Source: Mycobacterium sp. AZCC_0083 (GTDB taxonomy: Bacteria; Actinomycetota; Actinomycetes; Mycobacteriales; Mycobacteriaceae). From it: DNA of 64,000 bases. Positions within the stretch are counted from its first letter, which is position 1, and each line of letters starts with the position of its first letter. Below the pieces are notes generated by a model, which worked only from the letters and a program-made list of their open reading frames with translations, had not been told where the DNA came from and did not search any database. The stretch spans positions 496,001 to 560,000 of the forward strand of contig NZ_JACHGP010000002.1 in the NCBI RefSeq assembly GCF_014202335.1, in the 5' to 3' direction. Position numbers and translations under genes: made by a program. Below are positions 33,672 to 41,785 of this stretch, piece after piece.

Positions 33672-33681
33672 CGTTCGGACG

Positions 33682-34221
33682 TCACCGCCGCTTGTTCGGC
33701 GACCCCGTTCGCACCCACACGGCGACGTAGAACGCGAATGCCATTGCGAGCGGAATCAGTCCGATCGCCCAGCTCAGCGGGAGCGGCGGTCCTGGCTGTT
33801 TGAGCACGTCGATGGTCAACTCGCCAGTGCCCGCCCCCTGCGGCCCGTCGATATCGAACCGCAGTGTCCACGTCCCCGCGGCGTCGAGGGAGCGCACGTC
33901 GAGTCCCCAAATGCTCCGGTTGCGGGGATGTCGGGACAACCTGTGGGTGTCGGATCTGCCGTCTGGGGCGATCTTGGCGATCGTCCCGGACTTGTCGGCG
34001 ATGCCGCCCTCGGGCACGAAGGTGAAGTCCAGCGACTGCATGGCACGAATCGGCCAGACGGTGAAGCCAACGGTCATCGGGTAGGGCCCGACTTGGACGT
34101 GCTCGGTGTGTACCACGTAGTCCAGCGGATCGGCGGCAGCCGACGGTGCGACGCCGATCGAGAGCGCGAGCGCGGCGCACGTGACCGCGACGACCGCCCG
34201 CAGCTTGCCGAGGATGGTCAT
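33682..34221 (-). CDS. Exported protein with C-terminal membrane anchor
   Basis: 179 residues from ATG 34221. Signal peptide with cleavage near AAADPLDY, a beta-rich extracytoplasmic part (TEHVQVGPYPMTVGFTVWPI), a central FixH/CopC-like strand pattern (GTWTLRFDIDGPQGAGTGEL) and a C-terminal TM helix (LSWAIGLIPLAMAFAFYVAV). The ATG overlaps the stop of the upstream gene (ATGA). Last gene of a four-gene operon of membrane/secreted proteins; it may handle a metal or assemble a membrane enzyme with them. Confidence 0.75.
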   Translation of the reverse strand: MTILGKLRAVVAVTCAALALSIGVAPSAAADPLDYVVHTEHVQVGPYPMTVGFTVWPIRAMQSLDFTFVPEGGIADKSGTIAKIAPDGRSDTHRLSRHPRNRSIWGLDVRSLDAAGTWTLRFDIDGPQGAGTGELTIDVLKQPGPPLPLSWAIGLIPLAMAFAFYVAVWVRTGSPNKRR

Positions 34222-35363
34222 GCCGCCACCGCCGCGTCGGACGTGTCGGTGCGCCGCGTGTTCGCAAGCCGCATCGCGTAGCCGAGCCGCCAGATCGCCA
34301 TGCCGATAAGGGCTCCGAGAACACCGGCCGCGATACACGTGAGCACCAAGCTCGGGGACGACCGGCTGGCGTCAGGTCCGTCGCCGCCACCGCTGAACTG
34401 CACGTTGACCCACCAGATGATCGCTACCGCACCGACACTCCCGTACAGGCCGAGCAGCCACACGGTGGCGTCGCGCCACCGCAACAACAGCTCGACGACG
34501 ACGCTGAAAACGAATACGGCGGTCGGGAGAATGAGCCGCTCGACGGGGAAGCCCAGCTCGCTGAAGTCACGAAGGGCCAGATGCTGAACGTCCGCGTACC
34601 AGACGACGGCCCAGTTCGCGAAGTTCCAAATCACCAGATTGACGACGAGGTTGAGCAACCCCGTTCCCACCGCTCCTCCCCTCGGAAGTACCCGGGCCCC
34701 CAGCAGAACGCACGCGATCGGAATGACCACCCAGGCGATGCCATCCCAGTTGATTTGGGAATCCAGGTTGATATCGCCAAGCGCGCTGCTGGTGATGGTG
34801 AAGTACGATCCGAAGGCTGCCAGCGCGGTCATCAAACCATAACGGCCCCAACGATGTTCGCGGGCCGCAGCGAATACGATCACGGTGCCCATGATGGTCA
34901 TGCAGATCGAGTTCAGCCACCCCTGGTGCGGCGGTGAGGCGATGGTGACGTCGAATCCGTAAAGGCCATGCCACCACTCATCCCACAGCCCGTACAACAG
35001 GAACGAGGCTGCCGCGATGCCGCCGATCAGGTAGCCGATCGGGGCCGCAAAGATCCCGAGCACCTTGAACGCCCGACCGCCGACGGCCGGGTCGGGCTCG
35101 ACGCCGCGGCGCTGCGCCGAGGTTGCCCGAAGCACCATGACCAAGCTGATCAACCCGGCGATCGCGCCCCCGGAGTAGACGAACAGATGCGGCAGGGTGA
35201 AGAAGCTGTCCGGCCCAACATCGGTGTGCCAGCCGATGTCCCACGCCAGCCCCGACAACGAGATCAGTGTGCCTGCCAGCATCACCAACGCCGGAACCCG
35301 TCCCTCGGCATCCTTCACGGGCGGGCCCGCCTCCTGGCGTTCGGCCTCGTTCGCAGTCGTCAT
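34218..35363 (-). CDS. Polytopic membrane protein of unknown function
   Basis: 381 residues with about nine predicted TM helices. Conserved-looking polar features near the membrane include GLAWDIGWHTDVGPDSF, TLPHLFVYSGG and LWDEWWHGLYGFDVTI, ASPPHQGW, i.e. several His and Trp that could hold a metal or cofactor. I recognise no family. It is third in the operon, overlapping the next gene by 4 nt, and is a likely core membrane component. Confidence 0.75.
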   Translation of the reverse strand: MTTANEAERQEAGPPVKDAEGRVPALVMLAGTLISLSGLAWDIGWHTDVGPDSFFTLPHLFVYSGGAIAGLISLVMVLRATSAQRRGVEPDPAVGGRAFKVLGIFAAPIGYLIGGIAAASFLLYGLWDEWWHGLYGFDVTIASPPHQGWLNSICMTIMGTVIVFAAAREHRWGRYGLMTALAAFGSYFTITSSALGDINLDSQINWDGIAWVVIPIACVLLGARVLPRGGAVGTGLLNLVVNLVIWNFANWAVVWYADVQHLALRDFSELGFPVERLILPTAVFVFSVVVELLLRWRDATVWLLGLYGSVGAVAIIWWVNVQFSGGGDGPDASRSSPSLVLTCIAAGVLGALIGMAIWRLGYAMRLANTRRTDTSDAAVAA

Positions 35364-35385
35364 GTCGCTCTCCCCTTCTTGATGA

Positions 35386-35793
35386 TCAGCCGCTCGTGGT
35401 GACGTTCAGAACTGCCTGGTGAACCTGACCGGACGCAGAGATCCGCACGGTGATCTCCCACTGCCCCGCCATCGACAGGTCCACGTCCCCGCGATAGCGC
35501 CCGGCACCGTCCTCGGTGGCCACGACAGGTGTTGTTGCATGGCCCATTTGGGGCATGCCGGGTTCGAAGGTCACCGAGTCCGGTGGCGGCGGTTGGCCCC
35601 CGTTCCCCGATAGCTCGACGACGAGGGTGTTGACTCCAACCTTGGGAGGATCCCCACCGAGACGGACGAGGTAGGGGCCTGCCGCTGCTGCCGACGTGGT
35701 CGAATCCGTGGCTGTCGGCCACAGGAGCCAGGCTCCCGCTCCGATCACCGCGATGGCGATGACGACCGTGACGAACAGACGCGGACGACTCAT
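35386..35793 (-). CDS. YtkA/FixH-like membrane-anchored protein
   Basis: 135 residues. An N-terminal TM anchor (LFVTVVIAIAVIGAGAWLLW) precedes an Ig-like domain with PDSVTFEPGMPQMGHATTPV and GRYRGDVDLSMAGQWEITVR, the typical pattern of YtkA/FixH-like domains, whose PxMPxMGH segment is often tied to copper handling. The ATG (35793) overlaps the stop of the preceding gene, so translation is coupled. Confidence 0.8.
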   Translation of the reverse strand: MSRPRLFVTVVIAIAVIGAGAWLLWPTATDSTTSAAAAGPYLVRLGGDPPKVGVNTLVVELSGNGGQPPPPDSVTFEPGMPQMGHATTPVVATEDGAGRYRGDVDLSMAGQWEITVRISASGQVHQAVLNVTTSG

Positions 35794-37277
35794 GACTGCG
35801 GGACCTCGACTTCGGTTGATGCGGTAAGGATCGTGTAGTCGCGTTCGGCTTGGACCCACACCTTGTAGCGGCCAGGGAGCGCAAAGGTGTAGGTGAAGTC
35901 GATCTCCGGTCCGTAGCGAGCCACCGATTCGTCGGGCTGCCCACCGGCAGACCCTGGGGTGGCAGGGACCATGGCATGCGCGTGCGACCAAATCGGCGCC
36001 GCCACCGCCGCTTTGCCGACATCGGGCGCATCGGACAGCGGCCCGACCACCATCATGTGTCCGGTCATGCCGAGCCACGGTTGCACATCGGCAGAGTCCC
36101 CGAATCGGGCACGAATGGTGCTGGGACTGCCTGCCGGGGCCACCGTCGAATTGATCTGCCCTGGCGACGGTGCCGCGGGAGCCGGGGCCGTAGAAGCGAG
36201 CGGGGCGCCGGCGACGACCGAGGCACGCAGAAGCTGAATTCCTCCGCCGCGGCGGGCGACTTCGGCGGCCATCGCGTAGGTGCCGCGTTCGACTTGCTTC
36301 AGTCCCACCTCGTATTGGCCCGGGGCGACGCGCACCGGATGCAGGTGGAACATGCCGCCCGACGGTGACACCACGATGAGATGGATCAGCGCGCCGTGAT
36401 GAATCAGCAAGTCGTCGACGGGCCGCCCGGTGGCGGAGTCGATCATGCTCAACTGCAGCGTCGTGGCGCCGCCGTGGCTGGTGGTGGACACCGACAGGTT
36501 TACCGGTGGTCGCGAATAGTCGGTCGGAGTAACTGAATTCGCCGCAATTCGGGCGTAGGGATTACGGATGTTCTCGATCGTGGGATCCAGGTCGTGACCG
36601 GGCTGCGGCGGGGGCGGAGAGTACGCGGACAACACGGCCCCGGTGACCGCGACCGCCAATGCGATGACCATTACGGTCGCAGGGACCAATGCCACCCAGC
36701 TTCGGCGCGACCGCAGGGTCACCGCGAGCGAGACGATCAGCAGTGCCCCCGCGGCGAAGAAACCGTAGTCGCTGGCCTTCTTCCAGGGCGGGGTTACCCG
36801 AGCCGGAACCAGAAACGGGATCCGGGCCACCGTGGTGCCGTCGTCGACCAACAACTCCCACGGACCGGGCCGATCGACATTGAGCGTCGTCGAGTAGATG
36901 CCCGGCCTCGCCCCGAGGACGACGTCTCCAGAGTTGGTGGTCGCGCCCGGCGCAGTCGCGGAGAGCCGCAACGTACCTGGGGCGTCGCCCCGATGCGTGA
37001 CCACGTCGACGTGCAGCGGTCCAAGCACCGGACCCACCCGGCGGATCGTCACCGTCAACTCTCGGCCGCCCAGCGTTTGGGCGACGTGGACGTCGGTGTC
37101 CGACCCGATGCCGTCGGCCCGTGCGAACGAAACCGGAGCGCATACCACCAGGATCAGAGCCACCAGCAACGCCGACGACAGACGACGACGGAACGGGTGC
37201 AGGTCGGCCTTCGAGTCGGGCTGGGTGCGGTGCGATGACGGCGCGTCAACCCGGACCCGGACCGCTGCCGTGAACAT
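35790..37277 (-). CDS. Large exported His/Met-rich protein with YtkA-like repeats and one internal TM
   Basis: 495 residues from ATG 37277, which has GGAGG eight bases upstream. Signal sequence (SSALLVALILVVCAPVSFAR), an Ig-like domain, a TM segment near 190-230 (FFAAGALLIVSLAVTL), a second short TM, and two further Ig-like domains. His/Met clusters stand out: GGMFHLHPV, MTGHMMVVG and SHAHAM. The C-terminal YTFALPGRYKVWVQAERDY is a typical domain end in copper-related exported proteins. First gene of the operon and divergent from a MarR gene. Confidence 0.75.
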   Translation of the reverse strand: MFTAAVRVRVDAPSSHRTQPDSKADLHPFRRRLSSALLVALILVVCAPVSFARADGIGSDTDVHVAQTLGGRELTVTIRRVGPVLGPLHVDVVTHRGDAPGTLRLSATAPGATTNSGDVVLGARPGIYSTTLNVDRPGPWELLVDDGTTVARIPFLVPARVTPPWKKASDYGFFAAGALLIVSLAVTLRSRRSWVALVPATVMVIALAVAVTGAVLSAYSPPPPQPGHDLDPTIENIRNPYARIAANSVTPTDYSRPPVNLSVSTTSHGGATTLQLSMIDSATGRPVDDLLIHHGALIHLIVVSPSGGMFHLHPVRVAPGQYEVGLKQVERGTYAMAAEVARRGGGIQLLRASVVAGAPLASTAPAPAAPSPGQINSTVAPAGSPSTIRARFGDSADVQPWLGMTGHMMVVGPLSDAPDVGKAAVAAPIWSHAHAMVPATPGSAGGQPDESVARYGPEIDFTYTFALPGRYKVWVQAERDYTILTASTEVEVPQS

Positions 37278-37333
37278 CCGCGACCTCCTTGGCATTGCAC
37301 CGACTCTCGACTCGACACTACCGACGGAGAGAT

Positions 37334-37376
37334 TTAGTTGGTGATACCAAACATATTGGTTGGTGCCACAAACTAA
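37334..37376. promoter_or_regulatory. MarR operator in divergent region
   Basis: Two imperfect inverted sites: TTAGTTGGTGATACCAA (37334-37350) and, on the other strand, TTAGTTTGTGGCACCAA from 37376 down to 37360, agreeing at 14 of 17 positions. Each half also contains its own palindrome (TTGGT-GAT-ACCAA). TAAGAT (37384-37389) lies six bases before the MarR GTG start, so the site would block both promoters. Confidence 0.65.
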
Positions 37377-37395
37377 GTCAAGGTAAGATCGCTCG

Positions 37396-37935
37396 GTGGG
37401 AACCAGGAAGCCGGACGCCGGAACGTCACGCGCGGCAGGCTCCGATGAATTCGTCAACGCCCTCGCCCAGCTGTCGTTCGTCGTCCAGAGCATGTTGGCG
37501 CGTACCGCGGCCAAGCACGATTTGTCGCTGACACAGCTCCGCCTGCTCGGCATGCTGCGTAATCACCGACCGAGCATGCAGGATCTGGCTCAGCGCCTCG
37601 GCCTCGACAAGTCCAGCGTCACTGGGTTGGTCGATCGCGCCGAACGGCGCGGCCTGATGAAGCGGGAGACGGACCCGTGCGACGGACGCAGTGTGCGCGT
37701 GGTGATCACCGCGCTGGGCCGTCAGGTGGCCCGCGAGGGCTCGGCCGAGATCCGCGAGGCGCTCGTACTCGTCACCGAACCGCTATCGGCAACGCAGCGC
37801 ACTCAGCTGGTCAGGTCGGCGCGCATCGTCGTCGAGACCGCCCGCGCACTCGAGTCCCCCGTCTCCCGTCAGTCTCAGACAGAACGCGGCGTCAACGCGA
37901 CGCCATCGGCGGGCGCGTCCCAATCGATGACGTAG
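37396..37935 (+). CDS. MarR-family regulator
   Basis: 179 residues. The winged helix is clear (MQDLAQRLGLDKSSVTGLVD, RAERRGLMKRETDPCDGRSV) between dimerisation helices. The GTG start sits six bases after a TAAGAT -10 box, so the mRNA is probably leaderless. It diverges from the four-gene membrane operon and a double palindrome lies between them, so it likely controls that operon and itself. Its last 60 nt overlap the end of the convergent flavin monooxygenase gene. Confidence 0.9.
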   Translation: MGTRKPDAGTSRAAGSDEFVNALAQLSFVVQSMLARTAAKHDLSLTQLRLLGMLRNHRPSMQDLAQRLGLDKSSVTGLVDRAERRGLMKRETDPCDGRSVRVVITALGRQVAREGSAEIREALVLVTEPLSATQRTQLVRSARIVVETARALESPVSRQSQTERGVNATPSAGASQSMT

Positions 37936-39110
37936 CGCTGCTCCTCGCCCATCGTCTTCTCGATGTTCATGGCCTTCAGCATCAACGGGATCATCACCCG
38001 CATCATGCGCTGGGCGACCGGGCCCGGCGCCTTGGCGTGGCTGACGCGCGCTCCTCGGGCGGCGATCGTCTCCACCCGGGAACGGCGCAGTCGCTCGTAT
38101 GTCACGAAGGCCGAAGGCAGGTCGGGTAGGTCACGCAGACAGCGAGCCAGTTGGATCGCGCTCTCCATCGCCAGCGATGCACCCTGCCCGGTGCTGTTGG
38201 ACGGCGCGTGCACCGCGTCGCCGACCAGCACCATGCGATCGCGATACCAGTTCGGTACGGGCGGCATGATGTGCAGCGCGCCGACGGCCTGCAGGGTTTC
38301 GCTGGTGGTCCGTTCCGCCAACCAGCCGCCTGGGGTGTCGCCGGCGTAGGTCGCGCGCAGGGTGTGCAGCCACTCGTCGGCGGGGACGGCGCGGGCCTCG
38401 CGCAGGCTGAGGTATTGCGGTGACGGCAGATTGACGCCCCACCCGATGCGCCCGTCGGGCCGCATCCAGTACAGGTAATACGCGCGCTTGCCGAAGGCGA
38501 AGGTCATCGAACCCGGCACGACACCGGTGATTCCATCGGCGTCGCCGTCCACCAGACCCTCGAACCCGAGCAGGTTGAGGTAGCGCGCACCGGGGGCGTC
38601 GGGGTCGATGAGACGGCGCACCGCCGAGTGCACGCCATCGGCGCCGATCAGCACGTCTGCGCTGGCGCTGCTGCCGTCGGCGAAGTTGGCGGTCACGCCG
38701 TCGGGGCCTTCCTCGACGCCGATCAGCTTCTTGCCGTGCTGAATTCGCACCCCGGCACGCTGCGCGCGCTCGCCGAGGATGCCGTGCAACACCCCCCGAT
38801 CGATCAGCTGCCGCGGCGGGAGACCCTGCGGCCCCGGCACCTCACGACCCGGCTTGCCCGCGATCGACATGAAGGACCGCGCGATCGGGATGGCCGCGGC
38901 GCGGACGTCGTCGTCGGCGTCGATGATTCGCAGGGCGGCGAGCCCATTGGGCTCCAGTGCAAGTGATCCGCCGATCCCGTTGGCGGCCGAGGGATCAGCC
39001 GGCCGGGCTTCGTACACGGTGGTGTCGATGCCTGCCATGGTGAGTGCGGTCGCCGCCACGGGGCCTGCGATGCCGCCGCCGATGACGAGGGCGGTGTGCG
39101 CTGCGGACAT
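37875..39110 (-). CDS. FAD-dependent monooxygenase
   Basis: 411 residues, class A flavoprotein hydroxylase. ALVIGGGIAGPVAATALTMA is the FAD dinucleotide site, LIGADGVHSAVRRLID the DG motif, and VLVGDAVHAPSNSTGQGASL the ribityl-binding motif. Similar to TetX/salicylate-hydroxylase-like enzymes; substrate unknown. ATG 39110 (MSAAHT) follows GGGAGC; a second ATG at 39125 overlaps the PadR stop by one base. It lies 14 nt downstream of the PadR gene, so the two form an operon. Confidence 0.9.
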   Translation of the reverse strand: MSAAHTALVIGGGIAGPVAATALTMAGIDTTVYEARPADPSAANGIGGSLALEPNGLAALRIIDADDDVRAAAIPIARSFMSIAGKPGREVPGPQGLPPRQLIDRGVLHGILGERAQRAGVRIQHGKKLIGVEEGPDGVTANFADGSSASADVLIGADGVHSAVRRLIDPDAPGARYLNLLGFEGLVDGDADGITGVVPGSMTFAFGKRAYYLYWMRPDGRIGWGVNLPSPQYLSLREARAVPADEWLHTLRATYAGDTPGGWLAERTTSETLQAVGALHIMPPVPNWYRDRMVLVGDAVHAPSNSTGQGASLAMESAIQLARCLRDLPDLPSAFVTYERLRRSRVETIAARGARVSHAKAPGPVAQRMMRVMIPLMLKAMNIEKTMGEEQRYVIDWDAPADGVALTPRSV

Positions 39111-39124
39111 GTGCTCTGCTCCCA

Positions 39125-39781
39125 TTATTCGTGCTCGGCGCCGCGTTGCGCGAGCTCACTGAGTTCGGTTGGAATGGCGCCGCTTTCGTGCCATTTCCGC
39201 CAGACGTCGAGCATCGGGAAGGCGCCCGAGGACAGGTCGTCGACAAGGGATCGCGTCCAGTCGGCCTCTGCCACGGCCATCGCGATGCGGTATTCGTCCT
39301 CGATGAGGAAGAGCCTCGGCACGTAGGCGCCGACGTCGGCCGCCACGGCCCGCTGGGCGTCGATCTGTTCGGATAGCCGGGCAAGCCGCGTGCGCAACGA
39401 CGCGATCGCGTCGTCCGGCGCGAGCACGATCATGACGGACAGTCCCGCGACGAACCGCGTGTGTTCGGTCTCGGGCTCGGCGATCAGCTCGCTCGTCCAT
39501 TCGACGAGCTCGCGGCGGCCGGCTTCGGTGATCTGGTAGACCGTGCGCTCTGGGCGGGCACCCTGGCGGGTGACCTCGATCGGTTCCACGAAGCCGTTCT
39601 TCTCGAGGTTCTGCACGACGGTGTAGAGCGAGCCCCACTTGATGTCCATGTCGCGGTCCTTGCCGCGGGCACGCATGACCGACGCCATCTCATAGCGGTG
39701 CATCGGGCGCTGGATGACGGTGGCCAGCACGGCCAGCGCCAGCAGGTTCGCGACCTTGCGTTTGGGTGCCACGGCAGGCAC
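39125..39781 (-). CDS. PadR-family regulator
   Basis: 218 residues. The N-terminal winged helix (LLALAVLATVIQRPMHRYEM, DIKWGSLYTVVQNLEKNGFV) and the long C-terminal coiled dimerisation region (SLRTRLARLSEQIDAQRAV) are typical of PadR subfamily 1. Start GTG 39781 with GGAAGCGAG just upstream. Co-transcribed with the flavin monooxygenase, a common arrangement in which PadR senses the enzyme's aromatic substrate. Confidence 0.9.
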   Translation of the reverse strand: MPAVAPKRKVANLLALAVLATVIQRPMHRYEMASVMRARGKDRDMDIKWGSLYTVVQNLEKNGFVEPIEVTRQGARPERTVYQITEAGRRELVEWTSELIAEPETEHTRFVAGLSVMIVLAPDDAIASLRTRLARLSEQIDAQRAVAADVGAYVPRLFLIEDEYRIAMAVAEADWTRSLVDDLSSGAFPMLDVWRKWHESGAIPTELSELAQRGAEHE

Positions 39782-39793
39782 CTCGCTTCCAAT

Positions 39794-39823
39794 TACTCGT
39801 AGGCGAATATACGTAGGCGAGTA
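39794..39823. promoter_or_regulatory. Palindrome and direct repeat upstream of padR
   Basis: TACTCG (39794-39799) pairs with CGAGTA (39818-39823) around the direct repeat CGTAGGCGA (39798-39806 and 39812-39820, 14-nt step). The site is 13-42 nt upstream of the PadR start and is a candidate autoregulatory operator. Confidence 0.45.
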
Positions 39824-39894
39824 TCAGTGCGCAAGAAATCGCAATACGCCGACGGCCGGACCTGGTTGAGTCGATCTCACGTTTTGCCGCCGAG

Positions 39895-40392
39895 GTGCGT
39901 CTACAGGATGTGAATGTGCGACCGTTCGAGGACGTGGTAGCCGAGTACGGCCCGACCGTGCTGCGCGTCTGCCGCGCGGTGCTCGGGCCGGTCGATGCCG
40001 ACGATGCCTGGTCGGAGACGTTTCTGTCCGCCATGCGGGCCTATCCGAGTCTCGACTCGGGTGCCAACGTCGAAGCGTGGTTGGTCACGATCGCCCATCG
40101 GCGCGCCATCGACGTCGGACGCTCGATTTCGCGCGCACCCGTGCCCGCTGAGGCACTTCCAGAACGGCACACCGAGCCCGCCCACCCCGCGGACGACGAC
40201 CCCGACCTCTGGGCAGCGCTCGCATCGCTGCCCGACAAACAGCGCAAGGCGGTGGCCTATCACCATGTCGCCGGTATGCCGCACGCCGAGATCGCAGAAC
40301 TACTCGGCAACTCCCCCGATGCCGCCCGCAGAGCCGCCGCGGACGGCATCAAGGCGTTGAGAAAGATCTACCCAAAGGACGACCCATCATGA
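39895..40392 (+). CDS. ECF-type RNA polymerase sigma factor
   Basis: 165 residues. Region 2 is seen in VVAEYGPTVLRVCRAVL, then DAWSETFLSAMRAYPSL and VEAWLVTIAHRRAIDVGR; region 4 in LWAALASLPDKQRKAVAYHH, VAGMPHAEIAELLG. No separate anti-sigma gene follows; instead the next gene, overlapping by 4 nt, is an alkylguanine transferase with an extra N-terminal segment. It presumably directs transcription of its own repair operon and perhaps others. Start GTG 39895; an in-frame GTG seven codons in is an alternative. Confidence 0.9.
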   Translation: MRLQDVNVRPFEDVVAEYGPTVLRVCRAVLGPVDADDAWSETFLSAMRAYPSLDSGANVEAWLVTIAHRRAIDVGRSISRAPVPAEALPERHTEPAHPADDDPDLWAALASLPDKQRKAVAYHHVAGMPHAEIAELLGNSPDAARRAAADGIKALRKIYPKDDPS

Positions 40393-41018
40393 ATCTCGAG
40401 AATCTCACCGGGGCGAGCGAAGCGACGGGAAGAGTCTTCGACGCATTGGGCGGGGACGACTCCGACACCCTGGCACGGTTGCACAGCCGCCTCGAACGCG
40501 ATGCCGAGCACGAGGATCTGCTGGACGTCGCGTACCGAACTCTGGACACCCCGCTCGGCTCACTGCTGCTCGCGGCGACGCCCGTCGGCCTGGTGCGCGT
40601 CGCCTACGCCAGCGAAGGCCACGACGCGGTACTCGCGTCACTGGCCGACAAGGTCAGCCCGAGAATCCTGCGGGCACCTGCCCGGCTGGACGGCGTGGCA
40701 CGCGAGATCGACGAGTACTTCACCGGGAGCCGCACCCATTTCGACCTGCCGTTGGACCTGCAGCTCACCGACGGCTTCCGCCGCGAGGTGATCGAGCACC
40801 TTTCCGAGATCGGCTACGGGCACCGCGAGAGCTACGCGGCCGTCGCGGCCGCGATCGGTCGCCCTCGCGCCGTGCGCGCCGTCGGAACCGCCTGCGCCCG
40901 CAACCCCCTCCCGCTGGTCATCCCGTGCCACCGGGTGGTCCGCACGGACGGCTCGATCGGCCAGTACGTCGGCGGCGTCGACGCAAAGCAGACCCTACTG
41001 ACCCTGGAGGCAGCATGA
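40389..41018 (+). CDS. ogt: O6-alkylguanine-DNA alkyltransferase with N-terminal extension
   Basis: 209 residues. The catalytic half shows the acceptor Cys180 in PLVIPCHRVV, preceded by the DNA-binding HTH around YAAVAAAIGRPRAVRAVG; the Ogt N-terminal domain begins near 47 (VAYRTLDTPLGSLLLAATP). Residues 1-45 (MNLENLTGASEATGRVFDAL, then LHSRLERDAEHEDLLD) are not part of the usual enzyme and look helical. Since an ECF sigma factor overlaps it by 4 nt and no anti-sigma gene is present, this extension could hold the sigma factor (inference). Confidence 0.92.
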   Translation: MNLENLTGASEATGRVFDALGGDDSDTLARLHSRLERDAEHEDLLDVAYRTLDTPLGSLLLAATPVGLVRVAYASEGHDAVLASLADKVSPRILRAPARLDGVAREIDEYFTGSRTHFDLPLDLQLTDGFRREVIEHLSEIGYGHRESYAAVAAAIGRPRAVRAVGTACARNPLPLVIPCHRVVRTDGSIGQYVGGVDAKQTLLTLEAA

Positions 41019-41740
41019 CGACAACGATGAAGGCACCTGTGGCCGAACGCATTTCCGCACAGAACTGGCCCGCGCTAACCGACGAGATCGACGCCTTCGG
41101 CTGCGCGCAGACCGGGCCGATCCTCACCCCCGCCGAATGTGCGGAGTTCACCTCCATGTGGGATGAACTACAGCGGTTCCGTTCGACGATCGACATGGCC
41201 AAGTACCGGTTCGGGCAAGGCACCTATCGCTACTTCGCCAACCCGGTGCCCGAATCGATCATGCGGATGCGAGCAGAGTTCTATCGCCTGCTCCTTCCGG
41301 TCGCGCGCGACTGGGCCGATCGGCTGGGCGACCCGGCGCCCTGGCCCGACGAGTTCGAGGACTGGCTCGACGCCTGCCACGCGGCCGGACAGACCAGGCC
41401 GACCCCAATTCTGCTGCGCTACACCGCTGGCGATTGGAACGCGCTGCACCGCGACCTCTACGGCGACCTCGTCTTCCCGCTGCAGGTCGTGTTCGGGCTG
41501 GACCGGCCCGGCGTCGATCACACCGGCGGGGAGTTCCTACTCGTCGAGCAACGCGCCCGAGCACAGTCGAAGGGCACGGTGACCGTGCTCGAACAGGGCC
41601 ACGGACTGATCTTCACCACCCGCGACCGCCCGGCCCCGACGAAGCGGGGATGGTCGAGATCACCGGTGCGGCACGGGGTCAGCCGGATCAGGTCCGGGCA
41701 GCGCCACACCCTCGGCCTCGTCCTGCACGATGCTCAATGA
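41015..41740 (+). CDS. 2-oxoglutarate/Fe(II)-dependent oxygenase
   Basis: 241 residues. Metal ligands are likely His145 and Asp147 (NALHRDLYGD) with a distal His near 220 or 231, and Arg230 for 2-oxoglutarate (RHTLGLVLHDA). The fold is that of bacterial prolyl-hydroxylase-like dioxygenases (DUF2086-like), not AlkB by sequence. The ATG overlaps the ogt stop (ATGA), so it belongs to the alkylation-repair operon, where an oxidative dealkylation role would fit (inference). Confidence 0.8.
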   Translation: MTTTMKAPVAERISAQNWPALTDEIDAFGCAQTGPILTPAECAEFTSMWDELQRFRSTIDMAKYRFGQGTYRYFANPVPESIMRMRAEFYRLLLPVARDWADRLGDPAPWPDEFEDWLDACHAAGQTRPTPILLRYTAGDWNALHRDLYGDLVFPLQVVFGLDRPGVDHTGGEFLLVEQRARAQSKGTVTVLEQGHGLIFTTRDRPAPTKRGWSRSPVRHGVSRIRSGQRHTLGLVLHDAQ

Positions 41741-41776
41741 CACAGAGGCTCAATGACGTAGGCGCAATGACGAAGG
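41733..41776 (+). repeat. Three short tandem repeats at a gene junction
   Basis: CTCAATGACACAGAGG, CTCAATGACGTAGG and CGCAATGACGAAGG follow each other. The first contains the stop of the 2-oxoglutarate oxygenase gene and the last supplies the ribosome-binding site of the Ada-domain gene. Confidence 0.7.
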
Positions 41777-41785
41777 TACGACGCG

